Position numbers and translations under genes: made by a program
Notes under the pieces: generated by a model
Database searches by the model: none
The model's input: only the letters and a program-made list of their open reading frames with translations
What the model was told of the DNA's origin: nothing
From: an uncultured Blautia sp.
GTDB taxonomy: Bacteria > Bacillota > Clostridia > Lachnospirales > Lachnospiraceae
Direction: 5' to 3'
Length of the DNA: 29,305 nt
NCBI GenBank assembly: GCA_934409175.1
Contig: CAKRVX010000022.1
Span: forward strand, 1-29,305
Shown here: in pieces, positions 8,303 to 16,246 of the stretch
How the letters are laid out: every line of letters begins with the position of its first letter
How positions within the stretch are numbered: the first letter of the stretch is position 1

Positions 8303-9487
8303 TTATTTTGCCATGAGATAAATTTTTTCCATATCCTTCATATTTAATTGTTTAAAAACTCCGATAGTTCGGGTATCCTGAAAACTACATTTGAAAGCAA
8401 GATCGTGGATTTCCTGGTCATTCAGATACAGGCCAAGTTCGTGAAGATTGGTGGGCATATTGATAGAACGAAAGAAATCTTCCATGGCTTCGATTCCTGC
8501 AAGGGCCGTTTTTTTGAAGTCTGTTCCACATGGAATATCAAATACATTTGTGGCAAACTGAGCAAAACGTTCCGGATTTACATCGTATACATATCGTGCC
8601 CAGCTTCCCCACAAAGCAGCCAGACCAGCACCATGAGTTACGTCATAAACTCCGCCAAGTTCATGTTCAAGCTGATGGCATGCCCAGTCTCCACCACCTG
8701 TACCGCATCCGGTAAGACCGTTATGGGAAAGGCTTCCAGCCCACATGACTTCAGCACGGGCATTATAATTTCCAGGTTCCTTCATCAGGATACGCGCATT
8801 GTAAATGACTGTCTGCATAAGAGATTCGCTAATGCTGTCAGTAATCTCCATGGTTTCCAGATTTACAAAATACCGTTCCATTGTGTGCATCAGGATATCG
8901 ACGCAGCCGCTTTCTGTCTGATATTGAGGCAAAGAATAAGTAAGTCTTGGATTGAGAATCGCAAATTTTGGTCTGCAGTAATCTGTTTTTGAACTGCCTC
9001 GTTTTTCTTTAGTCACTTCATTGGTAATTACACTGGAACTGCTCATTTCACTTCCGGAAGCTGCAATGGTCAGAATGACACCTATCGGGAGACACGCTGT
9101 GGGGGTTTCTTTTTTCAGATAAAAATTCCAGACATCTGTCCAGGAATTTGCAACACCGTAACCGATGGCTTTGGATGAATCGATTACACTGCCACCGCCT
9201 ACTGCCAGAATAAAATCTACCTGTTCTTTTTTGCATAATTCAATGCCTTCCCGTACTTTGGAAAGATGTGGATTGGGAACTACACCTCCCAGAGTTACGT
9301 ATTCCAGACCGGCGTCTTTTAGAGTGGCTATTACTTCGTCCAGTAATCCACTGCGAACAGCACTTTGACCGCCATAATGGATCAGTACTTTTTTTGCTCC
9401 GTATTCCTTTAACAAGGTTCCTGCCTGGAAATGAGTGTCTTTGCCAAAAATAATCCGTGTAGGAGTATAATATTCAAAATTTCGCAT
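8303..9487 (-). CDS. Iron-containing alcohol dehydrogenase (BdhA/YqhD-like butanol dehydrogenase)
   Basis: A 394-residue cytoplasmic group III alcohol dehydrogenase that reduces aldehydes such as butyraldehyde with NAD(P)H. The Rossmann half contains GGGSVIDSSKAIGYG (about 97-111). The helical half supplies the metal ligands Asp197 and His201 (CVDILMHTMERY), His271 (WACHQLEHELGG) and His285 (DVTHGAGLA), the set seen in BdhA/YqhD enzymes. I start at ATG 9487 because GGAGG lies about 9 bases upstream; an in-frame ATG at 9532 has no such site. A TTGACT/TTTAAT promoter lies upstream, divergent from the SGNH gene. No terminator is visible before tRNA-Phe, so readthrough into the tRNA is possible. 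Exact substrate and cofactor cannot be read from sequence; a fermentation role is inferred. Confidence 0.93.
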   Translation of the reverse strand: MRNFEYYTPTRIIFGKDTHFQAGTLLKEYGAKKVLIHYGGQSAVRSGLLDEVIATLKDAGLEYVTLGGVVPNPHLSKVREGIELCKKEQVDFILAVGGGSVIDSSKAIGYGVANSWTDVWNFYLKKETPTACLPIGVILTIAASGSEMSSSSVITNEVTKEKRGSSKTDYCRPKFAILNPRLTYSLPQYQTESGCVDILMHTMERYFVNLETMEITDSISESLMQTVIYNARILMKEPGNYNARAEVMWAGSLSHNGLTGCGTGGGDWACHQLEHELGGVYDVTHGAGLAALWGSWARYVYDVNPERFAQFATNVFDIPCGTDFKKTALAGIEAMEDFFRSINMPTNLHELGLYLNDQEIHDLAFKCSFQDTRTIGVFKQLNMKDMEKIYLMAK

Positions 9488-9537
9488 ATCTGTATTCCTC
9501 CGTTCAAATATGATCAGATGTAACTTAAACATTTATT

Positions 9538-9566
9538 ATTAAAACAAATTCTTATAAAATAGTCAA
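9538..9566 (-). promoter_or_regulatory. Promoter of the alcohol dehydrogenase gene
   Basis: On the minus strand, TTGACT (9566-9561), 17 bp, TTTAAT (9543-9538). Confidence 0.65.
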
Positions 9567-9581
9567 ATACAAGAAACATAG

Positions 9582-9610
9582 TTGTTACATAGTGAAATAT
9601 CTGATATGAT
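9582..9610 (+). promoter_or_regulatory. Promoter of the SGNH hydrolase gene
   Basis: TTGTTA (9582-9587), 17 bp, TATGAT (9605-9610, 5 of 6), about 39 bp before the start codon and divergent from the dehydrogenase promoter. Confidence 0.65.
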
Positions 9611-9648
9611 ACAATCAATTGTAAATATATGACAAAAGGCAGAGAAAA

Positions 9649-10647
9649 ATGAAAATAAAAAAAATATTATGGGGAATTCTGATAGGAATTATTTTATGTA
9701 CGGGGTGTGCAGGGACTGTTACGGCGTCACAGAATAATAGGATCAGTTCTGTGGCAGAAAAGAATGATCAGAGTAAAAAAAAGTACATGGTTGTTCTTCA
9801 TTACAGTAATGGAAAAGTATATAAAAAATATACGGTATCAAATGGGAAAATAAAACTACCATCCATGCCAAATAAAAGGGGTATCACATTTATGGGATGG
9901 TCCACAAAAAAGGGAACAGCAACAAATCCTGAATATGAAACGGGAGATACCATACAGGTAAAGAAAAATAGGAATCTTTATGCTGTGGAATTCAGACGCA
10001 GCGCAGAAGCGGATATTTCGAAAAATAATATCCCGAATCCGCAGAAATATTCGCGTATTATTTATGTTGGAGATTCAAGAACCTATGCTATGGGCAGGGT
10101 TGTCAGAGAACAGTTTGGAAACAGAAATTTTAAAAATATATATTTTGTAGCAAAGACAGGAACTACGCTGGATTGGTTGAAAAATACAGGTGAACATGAA
10201 CTTATGAAGATCCTGGAAGAAAATACGGATGGAAATAAGAAAACAGCGATAATATTCAATCATGGAGTTAATGATCTCAATCATAACTGGAGCAATGTTA
10301 ATGTGAAAAATCTGGTAAGTGATTATAGTTCTTATATGAAAAAACTTGGCAGAATGCTTCAGAAGAAAAACTGTGATCTTTATTTTATGTCTGTTAATCC
10401 GCTCAACTCAGGAGTGAAATCCTGTACAGGTCGTCATGATCCACGGGAGATCAGACAGTTTAATAAAGAACTTGGCGGGCGGCTCGCAGGAATGTATCAG
10501 TACATTGATACATATTCCTATCTGAAAAAAACGGGATATGGTACGGCCAGATGGCTGGACAGACAAAATGAAGATGATGGTCTGCATTATACATATAAAA
10601 CATATAAAAGGATATTTTATTATTGTATGAGAAAACTGAGTCAATAA
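9649..10647 (+). CDS. Secreted SGNH/GDSL-family hydrolase with an InlB B-repeat-like domain
   Basis: A 332-residue exported protein, probably an esterase or deacylase acting at the cell surface. The hydrophobic N-terminus (residues 5-20) ends in LCTGC, a poor lipobox, so it could be a lipoprotein or be cut near VTAS. Residues 46-116 look like one InlB B-repeat / Flg_new module (YSNGKVYKKYTVSNGKIKLP ... FMGWSTKKGT ... LYAVEF). The SGNH domain follows with all blocks: Ser143 in VGDSR, GVND (206-209), and the catalytic pair Asp310 and His313 in DDGLHY. The ribosome binding site is weak (AGGCAGAG). It has its own promoter and terminator and no functionally telling neighbour. The natural ester substrate (wall polymer, glycan or lipid) is unknown. 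Confidence 0.85.
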   Translation: MKIKKILWGILIGIILCTGCAGTVTASQNNRISSVAEKNDQSKKKYMVVLHYSNGKVYKKYTVSNGKIKLPSMPNKRGITFMGWSTKKGTATNPEYETGDTIQVKKNRNLYAVEFRRSAEADISKNNIPNPQKYSRIIYVGDSRTYAMGRVVREQFGNRNFKNIYFVAKTGTTLDWLKNTGEHELMKILEENTDGNKKTAIIFNHGVNDLNHNWSNVNVKNLVSDYSSYMKKLGRMLQKKNCDLYFMSVNPLNSGVKSCTGRHDPREIRQFNKELGGRLAGMYQYIDTYSYLKKTGYGTARWLDRQNEDDGLHYTYKTYKRIFYYCMRKLSQ

Positions 10648-10656
10648 TAAAGGAAA

Positions 10657-10684
10657 AGAAAAGCACATAAGTGCTTTCTTTTTT
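10657..10684 (+). terminator. Intrinsic terminator of the SGNH hydrolase gene
   Basis: AAAGCAC (10660-10666) pairs with GTGCTTT (10671-10677) around a 4-nt loop, followed by C and six T. Confidence 0.85.
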
Positions 10685-10791
10685 AAATTAAAATCTACTA
10701 AAATCATCCAGATAAAACAATGGATTTTTCCGGAAAAACGTAGTATAGTAATAAGTGTTTAAAGTGATGTTTGGAAAGTAGGTGATTGAAA

Positions 10792-11691
10792 TTGGAAAAA
10801 ATAATAATCATAGGAGCCGGGCCAGCCGGTATTTCTGCAGCACTTTATGCAGTAAGAGGAAACATGAATCCACTGGTGATCAATAATGGCATTGGTGCTT
10901 TGGAGAAAGCAGAGAAAATAGAGAATTATTATGGGCTGGAACATCCTTTGTCCGGTAAGGAACTGTTTGATACAGGATTGGAACAGGCGAAAACACTTGG
11001 GGTCCGTATCCTGGATGCAGAGGTACTGGGCGTTGGGGGATTTGATACTTTTACAGTAAAAACTACAGAAGGCGAATTTGAGACGCAGAGCCTGATTCTT
11101 GCGACGGGAAGCCGTCGTGCAGCACCAAAGATTCCGGGAGTTAAGGAATTTGAGGGAAGAGGTGTCAGCTATTGTGCAATTTGTGATGCTTTTTTTTACA
11201 GAGGCAAGGATGTGGCAGTTCTTGGAAACGGTGATTTCGCCATGCATGAAGCCAAAGAGCTTGCCAATACAGCATCCACAGTAACCATTTTTACAAATGG
11301 TGAAGAACCGGAGTTTGTTCCGGAGGATAATATTGGTGTAAATACAGTGAAGATCCAGTCAGTTGAGGGAGAAGATCTGGTTTCTGGAATACGCCTTGCT
11401 CCAGATGTACAGGCACAGGAAGCAAACTCAGAAGAGAATGATTTCTGCCCGGCGGATGGCATATTTATCGCTATGGGTACTGCGGGAAGCACGGAAATTG
11501 CACGCCAGATGGGGGCTGAACTTACAGAAAAAGGAAACATTAAAGTCAATGAAAACATGGAAACAACCATACCGGGACTTTATGCGGCTGGTGATTGTAC
11601 AGGTGGACTTCTTCAGGTGGCGAAAGCTGTTTATGAAGGGGCTCAGGCAGGGATTAATGCCGGAAAATATGTAAGGTCATTAAAATCCTGA
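10792..11691 (+). CDS. trxB: Thioredoxin reductase-like FAD/disulfide oxidoreductase
   Basis: A 299-residue flavoprotein that should reduce the thioredoxin encoded 35 bp downstream. The FAD-binding IGAGPAG is at residues 7-13, the redox pair is Cys128/Cys131 in YCAICD, and the C-terminal FAD motif is GLYAAGDCTGG. The second dinucleotide site keeps GNGDFA (145-150, GxGxxA). The HRRxxxR motif that binds the NADPH 2'-phosphate in E. coli TrxB is replaced by TNGEEPEF (168-175). This resembles reported clostridial reductases that use ferredoxin or another donor; the donor here is unproven. I prefer TTG 10792, six bases after AGGTGA, over TTG 10786, which is too close. A TATAGT at 10744-10749 is a possible -10. 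Downstream trxA makes it a two-gene operon. Confidence 0.9.
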   Translation: MEKIIIIGAGPAGISAALYAVRGNMNPLVINNGIGALEKAEKIENYYGLEHPLSGKELFDTGLEQAKTLGVRILDAEVLGVGGFDTFTVKTTEGEFETQSLILATGSRRAAPKIPGVKEFEGRGVSYCAICDAFFYRGKDVAVLGNGDFAMHEAKELANTASTVTIFTNGEEPEFVPEDNIGVNTVKIQSVEGEDLVSGIRLAPDVQAQEANSEENDFCPADGIFIAMGTAGSTEIARQMGAELTEKGNIKVNENMETTIPGLYAAGDCTGGLLQVAKAVYEGAQAGINAGKYVRSLKS

Positions 11692-11726
11692 TAAATTCAT
11701 ATGACCAGGTAAAGGAGAAATAAATC

Positions 11727-12029
11727 ATGGCAAAAGAGATTACAACAGCAAATTTTGAAACAGAAGTATTAAAATCTGAAAAACCAGTTCTTATTGATTT
11801 CTGGGCAACATGGTGTGGACCATGCATGCGTCAGGGCCCAATCGTAGAAAAACTGGCAGAAGAAGGATATACAGTAGGGAAAGTGGATGTAGATCAGAAT
11901 ATGGTTCTTGCACAGCAATTCAGAGTTGTAAGCATTCCTACACTGATTCTTTTCAGAAACGGTGCAGAAGTGAAGCGATTTGTAGGTCTTACATCTAAAG
12001 AAGAGCTGAAACAAGCTCTGGATGCATAA
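11727..12029 (+). CDS. trxA: Thioredoxin
   Basis: A 100-residue thioredoxin, the general cytoplasmic disulfide reductant. It has the active site WCGPC (Cys30, Cys33), the WATWC lead-in and the cis-proline Pro71 in SIPT. The Lys that usually follows CGPC is Met34, and the helix reads MRQGPIVEKLA. AAAGGAG lies ahead of the ATG. It is co-transcribed with the reductase-like gene, its likely electron donor, and ends at a strong hairpin. Length is slightly short, but the fold is complete. Confidence 0.96.
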   Translation: MAKEITTANFETEVLKSEKPVLIDFWATWCGPCMRQGPIVEKLAEEGYTVGKVDVDQNMVLAQQFRVVSIPTLILFRNGAEVKRFVGLTSKEELKQALDA

Positions 12030-12069
12030 GAAATAACTGAATCAGGACAAAAAATCGGATCAGAAATAG

Positions 12070-12103
12070 AGGCAGGTCATATGCGCAGGCAGACCTGCCT
12101 TTT
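12070..12103 (+). terminator. Intrinsic terminator of the trxB-trxA operon
   Basis: AGGCAGGTC (12070-12078) pairs with GACCTGCCT (12092-12100), and a short T run follows. Confidence 0.8.
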
Positions 12104-12139
12104 ATAGTAATGATAAAGTTTATTAAAACTAATTAATAA

Positions 12140-12168
12140 TTGACGTTTTCAGATGCTTGTCATATAAT
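12140..12168 (+). promoter_or_regulatory. Strong promoter of the feo operon
   Basis: TTGACG (12140-12145), exactly 17 bp, and a perfect TATAAT (12163-12168), about 50 bp before feoA. I looked for a Fur- or DtxR-type palindrome here and found none that convinces. Confidence 0.8.
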
Positions 12169-12221
12169 TTCCATAGAACTACAAAAATGACAAAAAATTT
12201 CAATAAACACAAAGGAGCAAC

Positions 12222-12452
12222 ATGACATTACTTGAAACGAAGATTACGCAATGGTATCAGGTGGAGGGAATCCATGAGCGTGAAAATGTACAGAGGCGTC
12301 TGGAAGCACTGGGAATTCTGGAAGGAACCAGAGTGCAGGTTCTGAACCAAAAGAAAAACGGCTCCACTATCATCCGTGTCCGGGGAACCAGATGGGCACT
12401 GGGAAAAGAAATCGCAGGAGGAATTGAGGTGAAAGAATATCATGAACAGTGA
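12222..12452 (+). CDS. feoA: Ferrous iron transport protein A
   Basis: A 76-residue SH3-like cytoplasmic protein that supports the FeoB ferrous iron transporter. The pattern RRLEALGILEGTRVQVL, the following GSTIIRVRGTRWALGKEIAGGIEV, and the length all match FeoA. It is preceded by AAAGGAG and a consensus promoter. It overlaps feoB by 11 bp, a sign of translational coupling. It is the first gene of a run that continues without an evident terminator to 17977. Confidence 0.95.
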   Translation: MTLLETKITQWYQVEGIHERENVQRRLEALGILEGTRVQVLNQKKNGSTIIRVRGTRWALGKEIAGGIEVKEYHEQ

Positions 12453-14442
12453 ACAACACACCATTCAGGTAGCTTTCGTAGGTAATCCAAACTGCGGAAA
12501 AACTACATTATTTAATGCACTGACAGGGGCAAACTTAAAAGTTGCAAACTGGCCTGGAGTTACAGTAGAGAAAAAAGAAGGAACTGCATTTTATAAAGGT
12601 CAGAAGATCAATCTGATTGATACTCCGGGTATTTACAGCCTTACTTCATATTCTATAGAAGAGAAGGTCACAAGAAACTGTGTAATGGAAGATAACATTG
12701 ATGTGATCGTTAATGTAGTAGATGCTTCTTCACTGGAGCGAAATCTGTATCTGACTTTGCAGCTTCTGGAACTTGGAAAACCTGTGATCCTGGCCATGAA
12801 TATGATGGATATTGTGAAAGAACGGGGAATGGAGATCGATAATCATCGTCTTCCGGAAATGTTGGGAAATATCCCGGTAGTACCCGTTTCTGCCCGAAAG
12901 AGAACGGGGCTGAACATTCTCCTTCATGCAGTAAAGCATCATTATGAGGAAAATGTTCAGGAACTGGTGGTGAAATATTCCGATGAGATTGAGAGTAAAA
13001 TCACTGTGCTGACAGAAAAGCTGTGTGAAAAATATCCGGAACTGAGTTTTAAACGCTGGACTGCTGTCAAACTTCTGGAAGCAGACGAGCAGACGATGAA
13101 AGAATATCCGGTGGATTTTCCTACCGTTTTAGACAGAAGTTATGAAAAGGAAATTATTAACGGAAAATACAGATATATCGAAGAAATTATAGACGATGTT
13201 CTGTTTTACAAGCATTCTTCCAAAGAAGAGATAACTGACCGTGTGGATCAGATTCTGACACACAGAATCTGGGGCGTTCCGGCATTTCTGGGGATTATGG
13301 CACTGGTATTTTTCCTGACATTTACCATTGGTGATCTGCTGAAAGGAGTCTTTGAAATCGGTCTGGATGCATTACTGAATGGAACGACGGCGTTGCTGAC
13401 ATCTATGAAAGTGGCAGACTGGATGATCTCCCTTGTGGTAAATGGGGTAATTGCAGGCGTAGGCGGAATCCTGACATTCCTGCCCAATATTTTTATCCTG
13501 TTTCTGGCTCTGGGTATTTTGGAGGACAGCGGATATATGGCCAGGGTTGCCTATGTCATGGATGGAATCATGGGAAAAGTAGGACTTTCCGGAAAAGCTT
13601 TTCTGCCAATGGTACTGGGCTTCGGCTGCAGTGTTCCGGCAGTAATGGCATCCAGAACTCTTGAAAAAGAAGAGGACAGAAGAAGGACCATTTTTCTGAC
13701 ACCTTTTATGTCCTGTTCAGCCAGACTCCCCATCTATGTACTGTTTTCGTCCATCTTTTTCCCGAAATATGCGGCTGTGGCAGCGTTTTCTCTGTATGCG
13801 CTGGGCCTGATCATTGCAATCATCATCGCATTGATCATGGGAAAAATAAAAAAAGGTGACAGTGCAGGAAGCCTTCTTATGGAGCTGCCGGAATATAAGA
13901 TGCCAAATGCCAGAACCATTGCTATTTATGTGTGGGAAAAGGTAAAAGATTACCTGAGTAAAGCAGGAACTACCATTTTCCTGGCATCTATCGTAATATG
14001 GTTCGTATTAAACTTCGGTATTCATGGTATGGTTCAGAATGTACAGGACAGCTTCGGAGCTATTCTGGGTCACTGGCTGGAGCCTGTCCTCGCACCTGCC
14101 GGACTGGGATTATGGCAGATTGCCCTTTCTCTTATTGCTGGACTTTCTGCAAAAGAAGTGGTAGTATCAAGTATGGCAGTGCTCTTTGGTATTGCTAATA
14201 TTAACTCAGCAGCCGGTATGACCGGTTTATCCACTGCTCTTGCTCAGTACGGTTTCGGACCAGTCAATGCTTATGCATTGATGGTATTCTGCCTGCTTTA
14301 TACACCTTGTATGGCAACAGTGGCAACCATTCACAAGGAGAGCAATTCATGGAAATTTACTATGAAGATGGTAGTATTCCAGCTTTTCCTGGCTTATATT
14401 GCTGCTGTGATCGTATTTCAGGCAGGGAGTTTGTTTTTATGA
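12442..14442 (+). CDS. feoB: Ferrous iron transporter FeoB
   Basis: A 666-residue inner-membrane Fe2+ importer with an N-terminal G-protein domain. G1 is GNPNCGKT (14-21), G3 is DTPG (60-63) and G4 is NMMD (120-123). A helical guanine-dissociation-inhibitor region follows to about residue 260. Then come two Gate-type membrane domains with several hydrophobic segments, containing the family motifs GCSVPAVMASRTL and LSAKEVVVSSMAVLFG, and a C-terminal CMATVATI segment. Length is typical of short clostridial FeoBs. Its stop overlaps the start of the radical SAM gene (ATGA), so iron import and an iron-sulfur enzyme are translationally coupled. No FeoC-like gene is seen. Confidence 0.97.
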   Translation: MNSEQHTIQVAFVGNPNCGKTTLFNALTGANLKVANWPGVTVEKKEGTAFYKGQKINLIDTPGIYSLTSYSIEEKVTRNCVMEDNIDVIVNVVDASSLERNLYLTLQLLELGKPVILAMNMMDIVKERGMEIDNHRLPEMLGNIPVVPVSARKRTGLNILLHAVKHHYEENVQELVVKYSDEIESKITVLTEKLCEKYPELSFKRWTAVKLLEADEQTMKEYPVDFPTVLDRSYEKEIINGKYRYIEEIIDDVLFYKHSSKEEITDRVDQILTHRIWGVPAFLGIMALVFFLTFTIGDLLKGVFEIGLDALLNGTTALLTSMKVADWMISLVVNGVIAGVGGILTFLPNIFILFLALGILEDSGYMARVAYVMDGIMGKVGLSGKAFLPMVLGFGCSVPAVMASRTLEKEEDRRRTIFLTPFMSCSARLPIYVLFSSIFFPKYAAVAAFSLYALGLIIAIIIALIMGKIKKGDSAGSLLMELPEYKMPNARTIAIYVWEKVKDYLSKAGTTIFLASIVIWFVLNFGIHGMVQNVQDSFGAILGHWLEPVLAPAGLGLWQIALSLIAGLSAKEVVVSSMAVLFGIANINSAAGMTGLSTALAQYGFGPVNAYALMVFCLLYTPCMATVATIHKESNSWKFTMKMVVFQLFLAYIAAVIVFQAGSLFL

Positions 14443-16112
14443 AAATTATGTTGGTGGCATGTAATGCCAAATATATACATTCCAATCTTGCAGTGTATGA
14501 TTTAAAAGCATATGCGCAAAAGTATGCATCAAGTGTAATTCTTAAAGAATACACCATTAATCAGCAGAAAGATGATATCCTTCGGGATATTTATCTGGAG
14601 CATCCTGATATGGTATGTGTGTCCTGTTATATCTGGAACATTACCTTTGTGAAGGAACTGATGCGTGATCTTGCAAAAATTCTTCCGGGCGTCTCCTTCT
14701 GGGCAGGCGGCCCGGAAGTTTCTTTTGATGCACCGCAGTTTCTGGAAGAGAACAGGGAGTTTACAGGGGTAATGGTCGGTGAAGGAGAAGAAACTTTTCT
14801 GGAACTTGCAGGACATTATATAGAACAGAAACCGAAAAGACTGGAAGAGATTACCGGAATCTGTTACAGAGATTCAGAGGGGATTCATCATAATGGCTGG
14901 AGACAGATCCTTGATCTGTCCACGATTCCTTTCGTTTATGAAAATCTGCTGGATTTTAAAAATCGAATCATTTATTATGAAAGCAGCAGAGGCTGTCCTT
15001 TTTCCTGCAGTTACTGTCTGTCTTCTATTGATAAGAAACTTCGGTTCAGGGATACGGAACTCGTAAAAAAAGAACTGCAGTTTTTCCTGGATCATAAGGT
15101 TCCGCAGGTAAAATTTGTAGACAGAACTTTTAATTGTAAGCATGATCATGCCATGGCTATCTGGAAATACATCAAAGAACATGATAATGGAATCACAAAC
15201 TTTCATTTTGAGATTTCCGCAGATCTTCTGAGAGAAGAGGAATTGTTGTTGATGGAAGATATGCGTCCGGGACTGATTCAGTTGGAAATCGGTGTACAGT
15301 CTACGAACCCCCAGACAATTAAAGCAATCCATAGAACCATGGATTTCCAGGAGCTGACCAGGATTGTAAACAGGATTCACAGTTTTGGAAATATTCATCA
15401 GCATCTGGATCTGATAGCCGGACTGCCATATGAGGATTATGACAGTTTCAGGAAATCTTTTAATGATGTTTACGCTTTAAAACCGGAGCAGTTACAACTG
15501 GGGTTTCTGAAGGTATTAAAAGGTTCACACATGCAGGAAATGTGTGAAGAATATGGAATCGTCCATAAGGAACAGGAACCATATGAGGTACTTTTCACCA
15601 GATGGGTGGATTATGGAGATGTTTTGAAACTGAAAACGGTGGAAAATATGGTGGAAGTGTATTATAATAGTGGACAATTCAAGGAAACTCTTGCATATGC
15701 AGAGAAATTTTTTGAAGATGCTTTTTCCATTTATGAAAGCCTTGGACGTTTTTATATGGAAAAGGGTTATGGAGATGTTTCACACAGCAGAATGAGACGG
15801 TATGAGATTCTTCTGGAGTTTCTGGAAACCATACCTGGAATTTCCGGAGAAGAGGCAGCAGACCGGATGATCATGGATCTTTACCTGAGGGAAAATTTAA
15901 AGAGCAGACCAGGATTTGCCCGTGATCAGAAGCCGTATGAAAAGCCTGTGTGGGATTTCCGAAAGCGGGAAAATGTGGCGAAAAATGCCCATGTGGAAGT
16001 ATTTGGAAATGGAAGAGCTGTGCTTTTTGATTATAACCATCGTGATCCTCTGACGAATAATGCGAATGTGGAGGATGTAACAGAACAAGTATTTGAAAAA
16101 GCGCAGGCATGA
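14439..16112 (+). CDS. B12-binding-domain radical SAM protein (DUF4080 type)
   Basis: A 557-residue cytoplasmic enzyme predicted to bind a 4Fe-4S cluster, S-adenosylmethionine and probably cobalamin. Residues 1-130 look like a B12-binding Rossmann domain (MLVACNAKYIHSNLAVYDL ... WAGGPEVSF ... GVMVGEGEETF). The radical SAM barrel begins at YYESSRGCPFSCSYC, giving the CX3CX2C triad Cys186, Cys190, Cys193, and continues with FVDRTFN and LIQLEIGVQS. The C-terminal part (about 370-557) fits DUF4080. Proteins of this family are widespread in Clostridia and of unknown substrate. ATG 14439 overlaps the feoB stop by 4 bp and has AGGGAG nine bases upstream; the longer reading from 14307 lies within feoB. 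The reaction is unknown; methylation or anaerobic modification of RNA or a cofactor is speculation. Confidence 0.88.
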   Translation: MKIMLVACNAKYIHSNLAVYDLKAYAQKYASSVILKEYTINQQKDDILRDIYLEHPDMVCVSCYIWNITFVKELMRDLAKILPGVSFWAGGPEVSFDAPQFLEENREFTGVMVGEGEETFLELAGHYIEQKPKRLEEITGICYRDSEGIHHNGWRQILDLSTIPFVYENLLDFKNRIIYYESSRGCPFSCSYCLSSIDKKLRFRDTELVKKELQFFLDHKVPQVKFVDRTFNCKHDHAMAIWKYIKEHDNGITNFHFEISADLLREEELLLMEDMRPGLIQLEIGVQSTNPQTIKAIHRTMDFQELTRIVNRIHSFGNIHQHLDLIAGLPYEDYDSFRKSFNDVYALKPEQLQLGFLKVLKGSHMQEMCEEYGIVHKEQEPYEVLFTRWVDYGDVLKLKTVENMVEVYYNSGQFKETLAYAEKFFEDAFSIYESLGRFYMEKGYGDVSHSRMRRYEILLEFLETIPGISGEEAADRMIMDLYLRENLKSRPGFARDQKPYEKPVWDFRKRENVAKNAHVEVFGNGRAVLFDYNHRDPLTNNANVEDVTEQVFEKAQA

Positions 16113-16131
16113 ATTTAAAGAGGTGAATGAA

Positions 16132-16236
16132 ATGGGAATGTTTAATCCGAAAAACCGTAAGATCATCACAGCTATTATTGCAATTATTCTGGTGCTTGCA
16201 ATGGTAGTTCCAACTGTTCTGTCTCTTCTTATATAG
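16132..16236 (+). CDS. 34-residue single-pass membrane peptide
   Basis: A small open reading frame starting at ATG 16132 and ending at TAG 16234-16236. A short basic head (MGMFNPKNRK) is followed by about 20 hydrophobic residues (IITAIIAIILVLAMVVPTVL). AGGTGA lies 5 bases before the ATG, with 19 bp to the preceding gene and 10 bp to the next. The good ribosome binding site, the tight packing and the clean N-in membrane anchor support a real gene. I do not recognise the family. It could be a partner of a membrane protein such as FeoB in the same run, but that is a guess. Confidence 0.7.
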   Translation: MGMFNPKNRKIITAIIAIILVLAMVVPTVLSLLI

Positions 16237-16246
16237 GAGTTATGGA

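Noticed and set aside
12104..12221. Fur or DtxR box at the feo promoter
   Set aside because: The region is AT-rich but I find no palindrome of the right spacing over the promoter.
14874..15404. 176-codon minus-strand open frame
   Set aside because: It lies wholly within the radical SAM gene and shows shadow-frame composition.
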